Shown one piece after another: positions 1 through 9,108 of a DNA stretch of 64,000 nt. Source of the stretch: Ciceribacter thiooxidans (lineage in GTDB: Bacteria; Pseudomonadota; Alphaproteobacteria; Rhizobiales; Rhizobiaceae); assembly GCF_014126615.1 (NCBI RefSeq), contig NZ_CP059896.1, positions 1,374,501 through 1,438,500 on the forward strand, written 5' to 3'. The notes beneath the pieces were generated by a model, which was not told the DNA's origin, searched no databases, and saw only the letters and a list, made by a program, of their open reading frames with translations. A program made the position numbers and the translations under genes. The stretch's first letter is position 1. Each line of letters starts with the position of its first letter.

Positions 1-2
1 AC

Positions 3-572
3 GCCGGCACCGTCGCCCGTTTCGCCAATCTCTACAGCCGGATGAACGGCGGGTTGCTGAACCTGAAGATGAAGGAGAATGCGAACGGCGTCTGGAATGG
101 TTCCGTCGACCTGCGCAATTTCAGTCTCGACAACGAACAGCGCCTGCAGTCGATCGTCTCGACGCCCGCCGGGGCCGACGGGCGAAGCCTCAACAAGGCC
201 GTCAAGCGGGACATTGACGTCAGCTCCGCACGCTTCCAGCGTGGCTTTGCGCGGCTGATCTACAGCGACCAGACGCTCCGGATCGAAAACGGCGTCGTGC
301 GCGGCGAGCAGGTCGGCGCGACCTTCCAGGGGCTCGTTCGCGACAGCCAGGGGCGGATGGACCTCACAGGCACTTTCATGCCGGCCTACGGGCTCAACCG
401 CCTCTTTGCCGAGTTGCCGGTGATCGGCATCCTGCTCGGCAACGGCCGCGACCGCGGCCTTCTCGGCATCACCTTCAAGCTCACGGGCGCGACGGAGCAG
501 CCGAAGCTCGTCGTCAATCCGCTGTCGATCATCGCGCCCGGCGTCTTCCGGCAGATCTTCGAGTTCCGCTAA
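3..572 (+). CDS. AsmA/YhdP-like protein, C-terminal part (5' end outside window)
   Basis: The frame is open from the first bases of the window and ends at a TAA at 570-572, so only about 189 C-terminal residues are visible. The segment is beta-rich, with alternating polar and hydrophobic strands and a closing stretch that reads LGITFKLTGATEQPKLVVNP. This resembles the C-terminal AsmA-like/DUF3971 region of the large YhdP/AsmA family of envelope proteins, which are thought to take part in lipid transport between the membranes. That family assignment rests on pattern recognition of a fragment. An in-frame ATG at 42 exists but is almost certainly internal. The gene converges on tyrS, with a hairpin between them. 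Confidence 0.6.
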   Translation, partial: AGTVARFANLYSRMNGGLLNLKMKENANGVWNGSVDLRNFSLDNEQRLQSIVSTPAGADGRSLNKAVKRDIDVSSARFQRGFARLIYSDQTLRIENGVVRGEQVGATFQGLVRDSQGRMDLTGTFMPAYGLNRLFAELPVIGILLGNGRDRGLLGITFKLTGATEQPKLVVNPLSIIAPGVFRQIFEFR

Positions 573-598
573 AAGAAAGCCGGCGTCAGGCGCCGGCT
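571..598 (-). terminator. Rho-independent terminator of tyrS
   Basis: An 8-bp perfect inverted repeat (AGCCGGCG / CGCCGGCT, loop TCAGG) lies at 578-598. Read on the minus strand, it is followed by TTTCTTTT. It sits directly after the tyrS stop and also after the convergent AsmA-like stop. Confidence 0.75.
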
Positions 599-625
599 CG
601 CATGTGCGGTCTGCAGGCGGCCGGA

Positions 626-1879
626 TTAGGCCGGGCGCACCAGAATATGCTTCTTCTTACCGAGCGAGAGCTTGATCACGCCATCGGCCGTGACTTCGCT
701 GGTGCCGATCGCCATGCGCTCGTCGGCGACCGCCTTGTCGTTGATGCGGACTGCGCCGCCCTGGACGTGGCGGCGAGCCTCGCCGTTGGAGGCGGCAAGA
801 CCCGCCCGGACGATCAGGCTGAGGAGGCCGACGCCGGCCTCAAGTTCGCCGGTCGGCACTTCGATCGACGGCAGGTTGTCGGCGATCGCGCCTTCCTCGA
901 AGGTCTTGCGGGCCGTCTCGGCGGCTTCCTCGGCTGCGGCGCGGCCATGCAGGATCGCGGTGATCTCGGTCGCGAGGATCTTCTTCACCTCGTTGATTTC
1001 CGAGCCGGCAAGGGTCGACAGGCGCCCGACCTCGCTCATCGGCAGGGTGGTGTAGAGCTTCAGGAAGCGCGGGACATCCGCGTCCTCGGTGTTGCGCCAG
1101 TACTGCCAGAAATCATAGGCCGACAGCATATCCGCGTTGAGCCAGACGGCACCGGTCGCCGACTTGCCCATCTTCGCACCGGAAGAGGTGGTGAGCAGCG
1201 GCGAGGTCAGAGCGTAGAGCTGCGGCGTGCCCATGCGGTGGCCGAGGTCGATGCCGTTGACGATGTTGCCCCATTGGTCGGAGCCGCCCATCTGCAGCCG
1301 GCAGCCATAGCGCTTGGCAAGCTCGACGAAGTCGTAGGCCTGCAGGATCATGTAGTTGAATTCGAGGAACGACAGCGAATGCTCGCGCTCGAGCCGCGTC
1401 TTGACGCTGTCGAAGGACAGCATGCGGTTGACCGAGAAGTAGCGGCCGACGTCGCGGAGAAATTCGAGGTAGTTGATCGAACGCAGCCAGTCGGCATTGT
1501 TGATCATCAGCGCGTCCTTCGCGCCGTCCCCGTAGTTCAGGTAGTTCGAGAAGACCTTCTTGATCGAGGCGATATTGCTCTCGATCGTCTCGATGGTCAT
1601 CAGCTGCCGCGCCTCGTCCTTGAACGAGGGGTCGCCGACCATGCCGGTGCCGCCGCCCATCAGCGAGATTGCGCGGTGGCCGGTCGCCTGGAACCAGTGC
1701 AGCATCATGATCTGGATCAGCGAACCCGCGTGCAGCGAGGGCGCCGTCGGGTCGAAGCCGATATAGGCGGTCACGGTTTCCTTCGTCAGCAGATCGTCGA
1801 GGCCGGATTCATCGGAAATCTGATGAATGAAGCCGCGCTCTTGCATCGTGTGGAGGAAATCGGACTTGAACTTCTTCAT
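626..1879 (-). CDS. tyrS: Tyrosyl-tRNA synthetase (TyrS)
   Basis: Class I aminoacyl-tRNA synthetase that charges tRNA-Tyr in the cytosol. The start at 1879 gives 417 residues, the usual bacterial length. The frame stays open further upstream (to 2227), but that extension looks like non-coding shadow sequence. Visible marks are the HIGH-type motif as HAGS (residues 50-53, after GFDPTAPSL), the tyrosine/AMP-site segment GGSDQWGN (198-205), the KMSKS loop as KMGKS (236-240), and a C-terminal S4 RNA-binding domain from about 345 ([21 protein letters not shown]). It is divergent from anmK, a pairing often seen in proteobacteria, and ends at a good terminator. Confidence 0.97.
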   Translation of the reverse strand: MKKFKSDFLHTMQERGFIHQISDESGLDDLLTKETVTAYIGFDPTAPSLHAGSLIQIMMLHWFQATGHRAISLMGGGTGMVGDPSFKDEARQLMTIETIESNIASIKKVFSNYLNYGDGAKDALMINNADWLRSINYLEFLRDVGRYFSVNRMLSFDSVKTRLEREHSLSFLEFNYMILQAYDFVELAKRYGCRLQMGGSDQWGNIVNGIDLGHRMGTPQLYALTSPLLTTSSGAKMGKSATGAVWLNADMLSAYDFWQYWRNTEDADVPRFLKLYTTLPMSEVGRLSTLAGSEINEVKKILATEITAILHGRAAAEEAAETARKTFEEGAIADNLPSIEVPTGELEAGVGLLSLIVRAGLAASNGEARRHVQGGAVRINDKAVADERMAIGTSEVTADGVIKLSLGKKKHILVRPA

Positions 1880-2002
1880 GACGACTGGGCTTTCTGGAAA
1901 CGGAATGCGGGAGTGGCGGCGCTTTAGCATTGTTTTTTGAAATGTGCACCTGTTTCGGTCATGAATGTTGGCGTGCGACAACGCGAATCGGCAGGGCAGG
2001 CC

Positions 2003-3148
2003 ATGGCAGAAATCTTCACCGCGATCGGACTGATGAGCGGCACCTCGATGGACGGCATCGACGTGGCGATGCTGGAGACTGACGGCGAGGGTATGGTCGT
2101 GCGACGGCAGAATCTTTCCGTCCCCTACGACCCGGCCTTTCGCGACCGTCTGAAGCAGGGGCTCGAGGACGCCAAGGCGGTCAGGGATCGCAGCGAACGG
2201 CCGGCAAGCCTTGCCGGTCTCGAACATGACCTGACGTTACGTCATTCAGACGCCGTGAAAGCGTTTCTCGAAAAAAACAACGTCTTGCGGGAAAAAGTTG
2301 ATGTCGTCGGCTTCCACGGCCAGACGGTCCTGCATCGTCCGGACGCGGCGCTGACGGTGCAGATCGGCGACGGCGCATTGCTGGCGCGGGAGATCGGCAT
2401 TCCGGTCGTCTACGATATGCGGGCGAACGACATGGCTCACGGCGGACAGGGCGCGCCGCTCGTTCCCGTCTACCACGCGGCACTCGCGCGCAATCTCGAC
2501 AATCCCTTGTGGCCGGTCTGTTTCGTCAATATCGGCGGTATCTCCAATCTCACTTGGGTCGGCGCCGATGGTGCGATCGTTGCTTTCGACAGCGGGCCCG
2601 GCAATACGCTGATCGATCAGTGGGTGGAAGCCCATGCCGGCATTCCCTTCGACCAGGGCGGGCGGATCGCGAGCGAAGGCCGCGTGCTGCCTGCGCTTGC
2701 GGATCGCTATCTCTCCAGTCCGTTCTTTACGGACCAGAAGCGTCGGTCGCTCGACCGAAACGACTTCCTGCCGCCGGAGGGCGGCGATGCCGAGCTCTCC
2801 GACGGCGCGCGCACGCTCGCCTACGTCACCGCGGCGGCGATCTTCAAGTCGGCAGGACATCTCGAGGCGATGCCGAAGACCTTCGTGATCTGCGGTGGTG
2901 GTCGCCACAACGACACGGTGATGAAGGATCTGAAGGCACTGGCCGGGCGAAACGACGCGGCTCTGCTGACTGCCGAACAGGCGGGGTTCGACGGCGATGC
3001 CATGGAGGCGGAGGCTTGGGCCTATCTTGCCGTGCGCTCGCTGAAGGGCCTGCCTTTGACCTTTCCGGGGACGACGGGCGTGAAAGAGCCGGTCAGCGGT
3101 GGCGTTTTCGCGGATGTGGGCGCAATCCGCACTTGCCCGCGGCATTAA
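2003..3148 (+). CDS. anmK: Anhydro-N-acetylmuramic acid kinase (AnmK)
   Basis: Phosphorylates and opens 1,6-anhydro-MurNAc, returning peptidoglycan turnover products to MurNAc-6-phosphate in the cytosol. The protein is 381 residues. It begins with the family signature [12 protein letters not shown] (residues 8-19) and carries [33 protein letters not shown] and a late CGGGRHN nucleotide-binding segment. The ATG at 2003 is chosen because the family starts just before GLMSGTS and an AGGGCAGG stretch precedes it. Upstream in-frame ATGs (1937, 1961) would add unconserved residues. Divergent from tyrS, with 123 bp between the two starts. Confidence 0.95.
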   Translation: MAEIFTAIGLMSGTSMDGIDVAMLETDGEGMVVRRQNLSVPYDPAFRDRLKQGLEDAKAVRDRSERPASLAGLEHDLTLRHSDAVKAFLEKNNVLREKVDVVGFHGQTVLHRPDAALTVQIGDGALLAREIGIPVVYDMRANDMAHGGQGAPLVPVYHAALARNLDNPLWPVCFVNIGGISNLTWVGADGAIVAFDSGPGNTLIDQWVEAHAGIPFDQGGRIASEGRVLPALADRYLSSPFFTDQKRRSLDRNDFLPPEGGDAELSDGARTLAYVTAAAIFKSAGHLEAMPKTFVICGGGRHNDTVMKDLKALAGRNDAALLTAEQAGFDGDAMEAEAWAYLAVRSLKGLPLTFPGTTGVKEPVSGGVFADVGAIRTCPRH

Positions 3149-3262
3149 TCCTTTGTTTTATAGCGTTCGCATATAGCATTTGAGATTGTGCACGGTGACA
3201 TTCTCGCGTTTTGCGTGCTTTCGCCGTTTTAGGCCCGGTCTGTGGGGTTGGGTGTTGGCAGG

Positions 3263-4429
3263 ATGGATGCCGCGTTTTCGCTTCTGGTCGTAAACTTCGT
3301 AATCGCCCAGATTTTCGTGCTCGCGTTCGGCGTTGTGGCGCTGAAGGGGCCGTCTCGCCGCTCCGGCCTCGGATTTGCCGTCGCCTTTGCGGTCGCTTCG
3401 CTGTCTGCCGTATGCGAAGCCTTGATACCCCTGACCGGTCACGTTCGCTTCTTCGCGATCGGTGCTTTCGTGACCCTGTTCGGCGGCTTTTGCCTGCTTG
3501 CCCGAAGCATTACGCGGCACTACGGGCTTCGCGTTCCCGGCGGTGTCTTCTGGTTGCTCTTCGTGTCGGGTGTTTTTACCGATTTCCTGATCTACGACCT
3601 ACCGCGCGGAACAGTCGTTCATTCCGTCGCCTACCAGACGCCGTTCTTCTTGACGATGGCGCTTTCGGCCGTCGCCGTCTACCGCTCCGACCGCCGTTCG
3701 GCCGCGGACATGACGCTGTTCTCGATGCTCTCCTTGGGCGCCGCCTTCTTTCCGCTCAAGGCCTATGTCGCCGTTGCGGTTGGAGCCGGTGCTACGGCAA
3801 GTGGTTACCTCCTGAGCAAGTTCGCTCTCGTGTCCCAGGGGCTCGGGGCCGTGCTGATTGTGGCGACCGGGCTTGCAATGGTCGGCGTCTTCGTCAAGGA
3901 GGCGATTGATGACGCGGTGGCGAAGTCCGACATCGATCCTCTTTCGGGCATCTTTAACCGGCGTGGCTTTGCAAGGCGGGTGACGCCACGCCTTGAGCGG
4001 GCGAATGCAACCGCCGCCGGCGCGCTGATCCTGGCCGACATCGACCATTTCAAGCGGATCAACGACAATTTCGGCCATCACGTCGGTGACATCGTCATCC
4101 AGACCTTCGCCCGTGTGCTCCGCGAGGCCGCGCCGACCGACGCCGAGGTGGCCCGCATCGGCGGCGAAGAGTTCGCAATCTACATCCCGGCGGTCGACAG
4201 CGAGCTTGCGCGCGAATGCGCCCATAATATCCGCGGTGCCGTGTCCTCTGTCAGCCTCGGACAATGTGACAACGAGACGATCACCGCGAGCTTCGGCGTC
4301 GCCTCGATCTTCGGCGGTGACACGCTCGAGCGGGCGATGCAACGGGCGGATACCGCTCTCTATGCCGCCAAGGCGGCCGGCCGCGACCAGGTGCACCTGG
4401 CCGGCGGTTCGCAAGTACTGGCCTCCTGA
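3263..4429 (+). CDS. Membrane-bound GGDEF diguanylate cyclase
   Basis: Predicted to make cyclic di-GMP from two GTP. The N-terminal ~215 residues form about six or seven hydrophobic helices (for example LLVVNFVIAQIFVLAFGVVA and FFLTMALSAVAVY), an MASE-like membrane sensor of unknown ligand. The GGDEF domain follows (SDIDPLSGIFNRRGFARR onward), with the active-site motif as GGEEF at residues 300-304, which is compatible with catalysis. The inhibitory I-site RxxD normally found five residues upstream is absent (PTDA at that place), so product inhibition may be lacking. A GTG at 3242 is an alternative start seven codons upstream. Converges with the hydrolase gene. Confidence 0.9.
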   Translation: MDAAFSLLVVNFVIAQIFVLAFGVVALKGPSRRSGLGFAVAFAVASLSAVCEALIPLTGHVRFFAIGAFVTLFGGFCLLARSITRHYGLRVPGGVFWLLFVSGVFTDFLIYDLPRGTVVHSVAYQTPFFLTMALSAVAVYRSDRRSAADMTLFSMLSLGAAFFPLKAYVAVAVGAGATASGYLLSKFALVSQGLGAVLIVATGLAMVGVFVKEAIDDAVAKSDIDPLSGIFNRRGFARRVTPRLERANATAAGALILADIDHFKRINDNFGHHVGDIVIQTFARVLREAAPTDAEVARIGGEEFAIYIPAVDSELARECAHNIRGAVSSVSLGQCDNETITASFGVASIFGGDTLERAMQRADTALYAAKAAGRDQVHLAGGSQVLAS

Positions 4430-4436
4430 CGAGAAA

Positions 4437-4466
4437 GGAGGCGCGGCTCTTGCGGGCCGCGCCTCC
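4437..4466. terminator. Bidirectional hairpin between convergent genes
   Basis: Perfect 11-bp inverted repeat (GGAGGCGCGGC / GCCGCGCCTCC, loop 4448-4455) between the ends of the diguanylate cyclase and hydrolase genes. On the minus strand it is followed by TTTCTC, so it best serves the hydrolase. Confidence 0.65.
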
Positions 4467-4494
4467 GGTCTGTCGGGTCGAAGGTCGAATATCG

Positions 4495-5172
4495 TCAGCG
4501 GATGCGCTTGGCAGCCGGTTCCGGCACCAGTTCGCCGTCGAGGCGGCGATCGAGGTAATCCTCGCATTCGGTCAGAAGGGTTTCTGTCTGGCCGGAGAAG
4601 AAGTGGTTCGCACCCGGGATCGTCCTGTGCGTGATCAGGATGCCCTTCTGCGTCTTCAGCTTGTCCACCAGTCCCTGAACGTCCTTCTCCGGTGCTACCT
4701 TGTCGGCGTCCCCGTGGATGATCAGGCCGGAAGACGGGCAGGGCGCGAGGAAGGAGAAATCATAGGTATTCGGCTGCGGCGCGATAGAGATGAAGCCTTC
4801 GATCTCCGGACGGCGCATCAGGAGCTGCATGCCGATCCAGGCGCCGAAATTGTAGCCGGCGACCCAGCAGCTCTTGGAATCGGGATGCAGGCTCTGCACC
4901 CAGTCGAGCGCGGAGGCCGCGTCGGAAAGCTCGCCGGCACCATGGTCGAAATCGCCCTGGCTGCGACCGATGCCACGGAAGTTGAAGCGCAACGTCGTGA
5001 ACCCGCGCTTCTGGAACATGTAGAAGAGCTGGTAGACGATCTGGTTGTTCATCGTGCCGCCGAACTGCGGATGCGGATGCAGGATGATTGCGATCGGCGC
5101 GCTTTTTTCCTTGGACGGCTGATAGCGGCCTTCGAGGCGGCCGGCTGGGCCGTTGAAAATCACTTCGGGCAT
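4495..5172 (-). CDS. Alpha/beta hydrolase (COG2945 type) with Asn at the nucleophile elbow
   Basis: A 225-residue cytosolic alpha/beta-fold protein. The start at 5172 (MPEVIFNGPAGR) is preceded by a GGAG Shine-Dalgarno. Hallmarks are the oxyanion-side HPHPQFGGTMNN, the FNFRGIGRSQG loop, the acid in IHGDADKVAP and the histidine in GANHFF. The nucleophile-elbow motif, normally G-x-S-x-G, reads GYNFGA (bases 4849-4860, AAT codon on the minus strand), so the expected serine is an asparagine. Either another residue does the job or it acts non-hydrolytically. Its substrate is unknown. It is divergent from the suf operon and shares the intergenic region with the iron boxes. Confidence 0.88.
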   Translation of the reverse strand: MPEVIFNGPAGRLEGRYQPSKEKSAPIAIILHPHPQFGGTMNNQIVYQLFYMFQKRGFTTLRFNFRGIGRSQGDFDHGAGELSDAASALDWVQSLHPDSKSCWVAGYNFGAWIGMQLLMRRPEIEGFISIAPQPNTYDFSFLAPCPSSGLIIHGDADKVAPEKDVQGLVDKLKTQKGILITHRTIPGANHFFSGQTETLLTECEDYLDRRLDGELVPEPAAKRIR

Positions 5173-5232
5173 GGATACTCCGGTCTTTCGTGTTTTTTCG
5201 GTTCCAGACTGTCCACAGGGCGGCACGATGAC

Positions 5233-5260
5233 TTGACGAATGCAGTCAGCTTTTCTAGAA
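5233..5260 (+). promoter_or_regulatory. Candidate suf promoter with overlapping RirA-type IRO box
   Basis: TTGACG (5233-5238) and CTAGAA (5255-5260, 16-bp spacing) form a plausible -35/-10 pair ahead of the suf operon. Overlapping the -35 is TGACGAATGCAGTCA (5234-5248), which fits the TGA-N9-TCA core of RirA iron-responsive operators. The core is short (about one chance match per 4 kb), so it relies on its position for support. Confidence 0.45.
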
Positions 5261-5265
5261 CAAAG

Positions 5266-5282
5266 TTTAGAACCGTTCGAAA
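5266..5282 (+). promoter_or_regulatory. Candidate Irr box (ICE motif) upstream of suf operon
   Basis: TTTAGAA-CCG-TTCGAAA matches the rhizobial Irr iron-control element TTTAGAA-N3-TTCTAAA at all but one position. It lies just downstream of the proposed -10, where bound Irr would block transcription. Irr and RirA control of suf operons is established in rhizobia. The binding here is inferred. Confidence 0.6.
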
Positions 5283-5289
5283 CTGGATG

Positions 5290-5302
5290 ATGGGTCACCC
5301 AT
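5290..5302. repeat. Short palindrome in suf leader
   Basis: ATGGGT-C-ACCCAT, a perfect 6-bp inverted repeat around one base, lies 8 bp after the Irr box and about 90 bp before the first suf gene. It could be an extra operator or part of the leader. No specific function is recognised. Confidence 0.3.
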
Positions 5303-5389
5303 TGTTGGACGTGTCATAAGGCAAGCCCGGCGGAAATTTCAAGAAAAATGCGCCGAGCGGGCCGGAATGGGTCAAAAGCGAAAATAGTC

Positions 5390-6556
5390 ATGGCGAAACA
5401 ACGCATCTACATGGACTGGAACGCGACGGCGCCTTTGCTCGGCGAAGCGCGCGCGGCCGTGCTCGATGCGCTGGCCGAACCGGGGAACCCGTCGTCAGTG
5501 CATGCCGAGGGGCGCGCGGCCCGCGCCATGGTCGAGAAGGCCCGCCGGCAGGTGGCCGCGCTTGTCGGCGCGGAACCGTCACATGTGACCTTCACCAGTT
5601 GCGCGACCGAAGCTGCGAACCATGTACTGACGCCCGAATTCCGCATGGGGCGGGCGCCGCTTGTCGCCTCGATGCTCTACGTTTCGGCGATCGAGCACCC
5701 GGCTCTGCACGAAGGCGGCCGCTTTGCCGCCGATCATGTCCGCGAGATCCCGGTGTCCGCTTCCGGCGTCGTCGACCTCGGTGCGCTGGAGACGTTGCTG
5801 GCTGCGCATCCTAAGGCAGAGGGACTGCCGCTTGTTGCCGTCATGCTCGTCAACAACGAGACGGGTGTCATCCAGCCGGTTGCCGACGTCGCCCGTGTCG
5901 TCCACGCTCACGGCGGACTGCTGGTGGTCGATGCCGTCCAGGCCGCCGGCCGCATTACGATCGACATGGGTGCGCTCGGCGCCGATTTCCTCATCCTGTC
6001 ATCGCACAAGATCGGTGGCCCCAAGGGTGCGGGCGCGCTCGTCTCTCGCGGCGAGACGTTGATGCCGGTGCCGCTCCTCAAGGGCGGCGGCCAGGAGAAG
6101 GGGCATCGCGCCGGAACGGAGAACGTCGCCGCACTCGTCGGATTCGGCGCGGCTGCACAATGGATGTCCGAGGGTCTTACCGAACGAAATGCGGCAATCG
6201 GCGCCTTGCGAAACCGCCTCGAAGAGGGCATGCGTGCGGCGGCCTCCGATGTCGTCATCCACGGTGCGGGAGCGGCGCGGGTCGCCAATACCTGCTTCTT
6301 CACGCTGCCGGGCCTGAAAGCCGAGACGGGGCAGATCGCCTTCGACCTCGAGGGGCTCGCCCTGTCGGCCGGCGCGGCCTGCTCATCCGGCAAGGTCGGG
6401 CAGAGCAACGTGCTGACGGCGATGGGGCATGACGCGAAGACAGGCGGACTGCGCATTTCGCTCGGCCCGTCGACGACAGCGGATGAGGTCGAGCAGGCGA
6501 TCGACATCTTTTCGCGCGTCGCATCGCGGCGCAAGATGGCCGGCGAGGCGGCCTGA
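5390..6556 (+). CDS. Cysteine desulfurase, NifS/IscS-like (first gene of suf operon)
   Basis: PLP enzyme that takes sulfur from L-cysteine for Fe-S assembly. 388 residues from ATG 5390 (MAKQRIYMDWNATAPL). Upstream in-frame ATG 5348 is an alternative; neither has a strong ribosome-binding site. The PLP lysine is K207 in SSHKIGGPKG, and the catalytic cysteine is C331 in GAACSSGKVG. This loop type is that of group I (IscS/NifS) enzymes, unlike the group II SufS encoded downstream. It heads the operon, 143 bp before sufB, as in many rhizobia. The two desulfurases may divide labour, but that cannot be read from sequence. Confidence 0.93.
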   Translation: MAKQRIYMDWNATAPLLGEARAAVLDALAEPGNPSSVHAEGRAARAMVEKARRQVAALVGAEPSHVTFTSCATEAANHVLTPEFRMGRAPLVASMLYVSAIEHPALHEGGRFAADHVREIPVSASGVVDLGALETLLAAHPKAEGLPLVAVMLVNNETGVIQPVADVARVVHAHGGLLVVDAVQAAGRITIDMGALGADFLILSSHKIGGPKGAGALVSRGETLMPVPLLKGGGQEKGHRAGTENVAALVGFGAAAQWMSEGLTERNAAIGALRNRLEEGMRAAASDVVIHGAGAARVANTCFFTLPGLKAETGQIAFDLEGLALSAGAACSSGKVGQSNVLTAMGHDAKTGGLRISLGPSTTADEVEQAIDIFSRVASRRKMAGEAA

Positions 6557-6570
6557 CACGGGATAAACTT

Positions 6571-6590
6571 GCGGAAAGTCAAATTTCCGC
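6571..6590. repeat. Inverted repeat between nifS-like gene and sufB
   Basis: GCGGAAA-GTCAAA-TTTCCGC is a perfect 7-bp dyad 14 bp after the stop of the first suf gene. It lacks a T tract, so it is a weak terminator at best and may be a transcription-factor site for an internal sufB promoter. The half TTTCCGCTT recurs near 6640-6650. Confidence 0.4.
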
Positions 6591-6663
6591 TTGCGGTAAG
6601 GGGTGAAATACACGCCTCTGACAATTACATAAGGGGCGGTTTCCGCTTCTGCGTTATCAAGCT

Positions 6664-6682
6664 GCCGGACCTTGGACCCGGC
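6664..6682 (+). promoter_or_regulatory. Leader hairpin upstream of sufB (recurring suf element)
   Basis: GCCGG-ACCTTGGAC-CCGGC, a 5-bp stem with a 9-base loop, ends 17 nt before the sufB ATG and just before its GGAG ribosome-binding site. Near copies stand before sufC and sufA. Confidence 0.45.
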
Positions 6683-6699
6683 AAGATTGGAGAACGAGC

Positions 6700-8169
<1,470 letters not shown>

Positions 8170-8254
8170 CGAGGATCTACTGCCGGAAGGGCTGAACGCG
8201 ACACCGGTGTGAACAAGAACAGGTAGATCCTCGGGACAAGCCCGGGGATGACGG
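8170..8254. repeat. Palindromic intergenic element between sufB and sufC
   Basis: An 11-base sequence (CGAGGATCTAC, 8170-8180) returns inverted at 8223-8233, and the second arm runs into an imperfect dyad CCTCGGG-ACAAG-CCCGGGG (about 8229-8247) ending in ATGAC. The second half resembles a palindrome that recurs in alphaproteobacterial intergenic DNA. It interrupts an otherwise compact operon and could form a stable mRNA structure. Confidence 0.6.
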
Positions 8255-8291
8255 AATTGCAAGGCGCCGGACGGCGCAACAGGAAACGACA

Positions 8292-8309
8292 GGCGGCCCT
8301 TGAACCGCC
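8292..8309 (+). promoter_or_regulatory. Leader hairpin upstream of sufC (recurring suf element)
   Basis: GGCGG-CCCTTGAA-CCGCC ends 20 nt before the sufC ATG. The stem bases differ from the sufB and sufA copies, but pairing and the CCTTGAAC loop core are kept. Confidence 0.4.
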
Positions 8310-8329
8310 CGATGGACAGGAACACAGAC

Positions 8330-9085
8330 ATGCTTGAAATCAGAAACCTGCACGCCCGCATCGCCGAAGATGGCACCGAAATCATCCGCGGCCTGAACCT
8401 CACCGTCAAGGCCGGCGAAGTGGCGGCGATCATGGGGCCGAATGGCTCGGGCAAGTCGACGCTCTCCTACATCCTGTCGGGCCGCGAGGATTATGAAGTT
8501 ACCGAGGGCGATATCCTCTACAACGGCGAGAGCATTCTGGAGCTCGATCCGGCAGAGCGCGCGGCAAAGGGCATTTTCCTCGCCTTCCAGTATCCGGTCG
8601 AAATTCCGGGTGTGGCCACCATGCAGTTCCTCAAGGTGGCAATGAACGAACAGCGCAAGGCGCGCGGCGAGCCGGAACTGACGACGCCGGAATTCATGCG
8701 CCGCGTGAAGGAAGCATCCGCCGAGCTGAAGATCGCCCCCGACATGCTGAAGCGGCCGCTCAATGTCGGCTTCTCCGGCGGCGAGAAGAAGCGTGCCGAA
8801 ATCCTGCAGATGGCGCTTCTGGAGCCGAAGCTCTGCATCCTCGACGAGACCGACAGTGGCCTCGACATCGACGCGCTGAAGATCGTCGCCGACGGCGTCA
8901 ACGCACTGAAGTCGCCGGATCGTGCCGTGATCGTCATCACCCACTATCAGCGGCTCCTCGACTACATCGTGCCGGATACCGTCCATGTCCTCTACAAGGG
9001 GCAGATCGTCAAGACCGGGGACAAGAACCTGGCACTCGAACTGGAAGCCGGCGGTTATGCCGACATCATCGGACAAGCGGCCTGA
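8330..9085 (+). CDS. sufC: Fe-S assembly ATPase SufC
   Basis: 251-residue ABC-type ATPase that powers the SufBCD scaffold; it is cytosolic and not a transporter. Walker A GPNGSGKS is at residues 36-43, the signature is FSGGEKKRAEI, Walker B is LCILDETDSGLDID, and the switch histidine is in VIVITHYQR. ATG 8330 (MLEIRNLHAR) is chosen because SufC proteins start directly at this strand. In-frame ATGs at 8300 and 8312 would add a short unconserved tail. Confidence 0.96.
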   Translation: MLEIRNLHARIAEDGTEIIRGLNLTVKAGEVAAIMGPNGSGKSTLSYILSGREDYEVTEGDILYNGESILELDPAERAAKGIFLAFQYPVEIPGVATMQFLKVAMNEQRKARGEPELTTPEFMRRVKEASAELKIAPDMLKRPLNVGFSGGEKKRAEILQMALLEPKLCILDETDSGLDIDALKIVADGVNALKSPDRAVIVITHYQRLLDYIVPDTVHVLYKGQIVKTGDKNLALELEAGGYADIIGQAA

Positions 9086-9108
9086 CCGGCCGGGAAGGAG
9101 TCCTGACG

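Noticed and set aside
602..1927. 441-codon open frame opposite tyrS
   Set aside because: Fully antisense to a convincing tyrosyl-tRNA synthetase; no family features.
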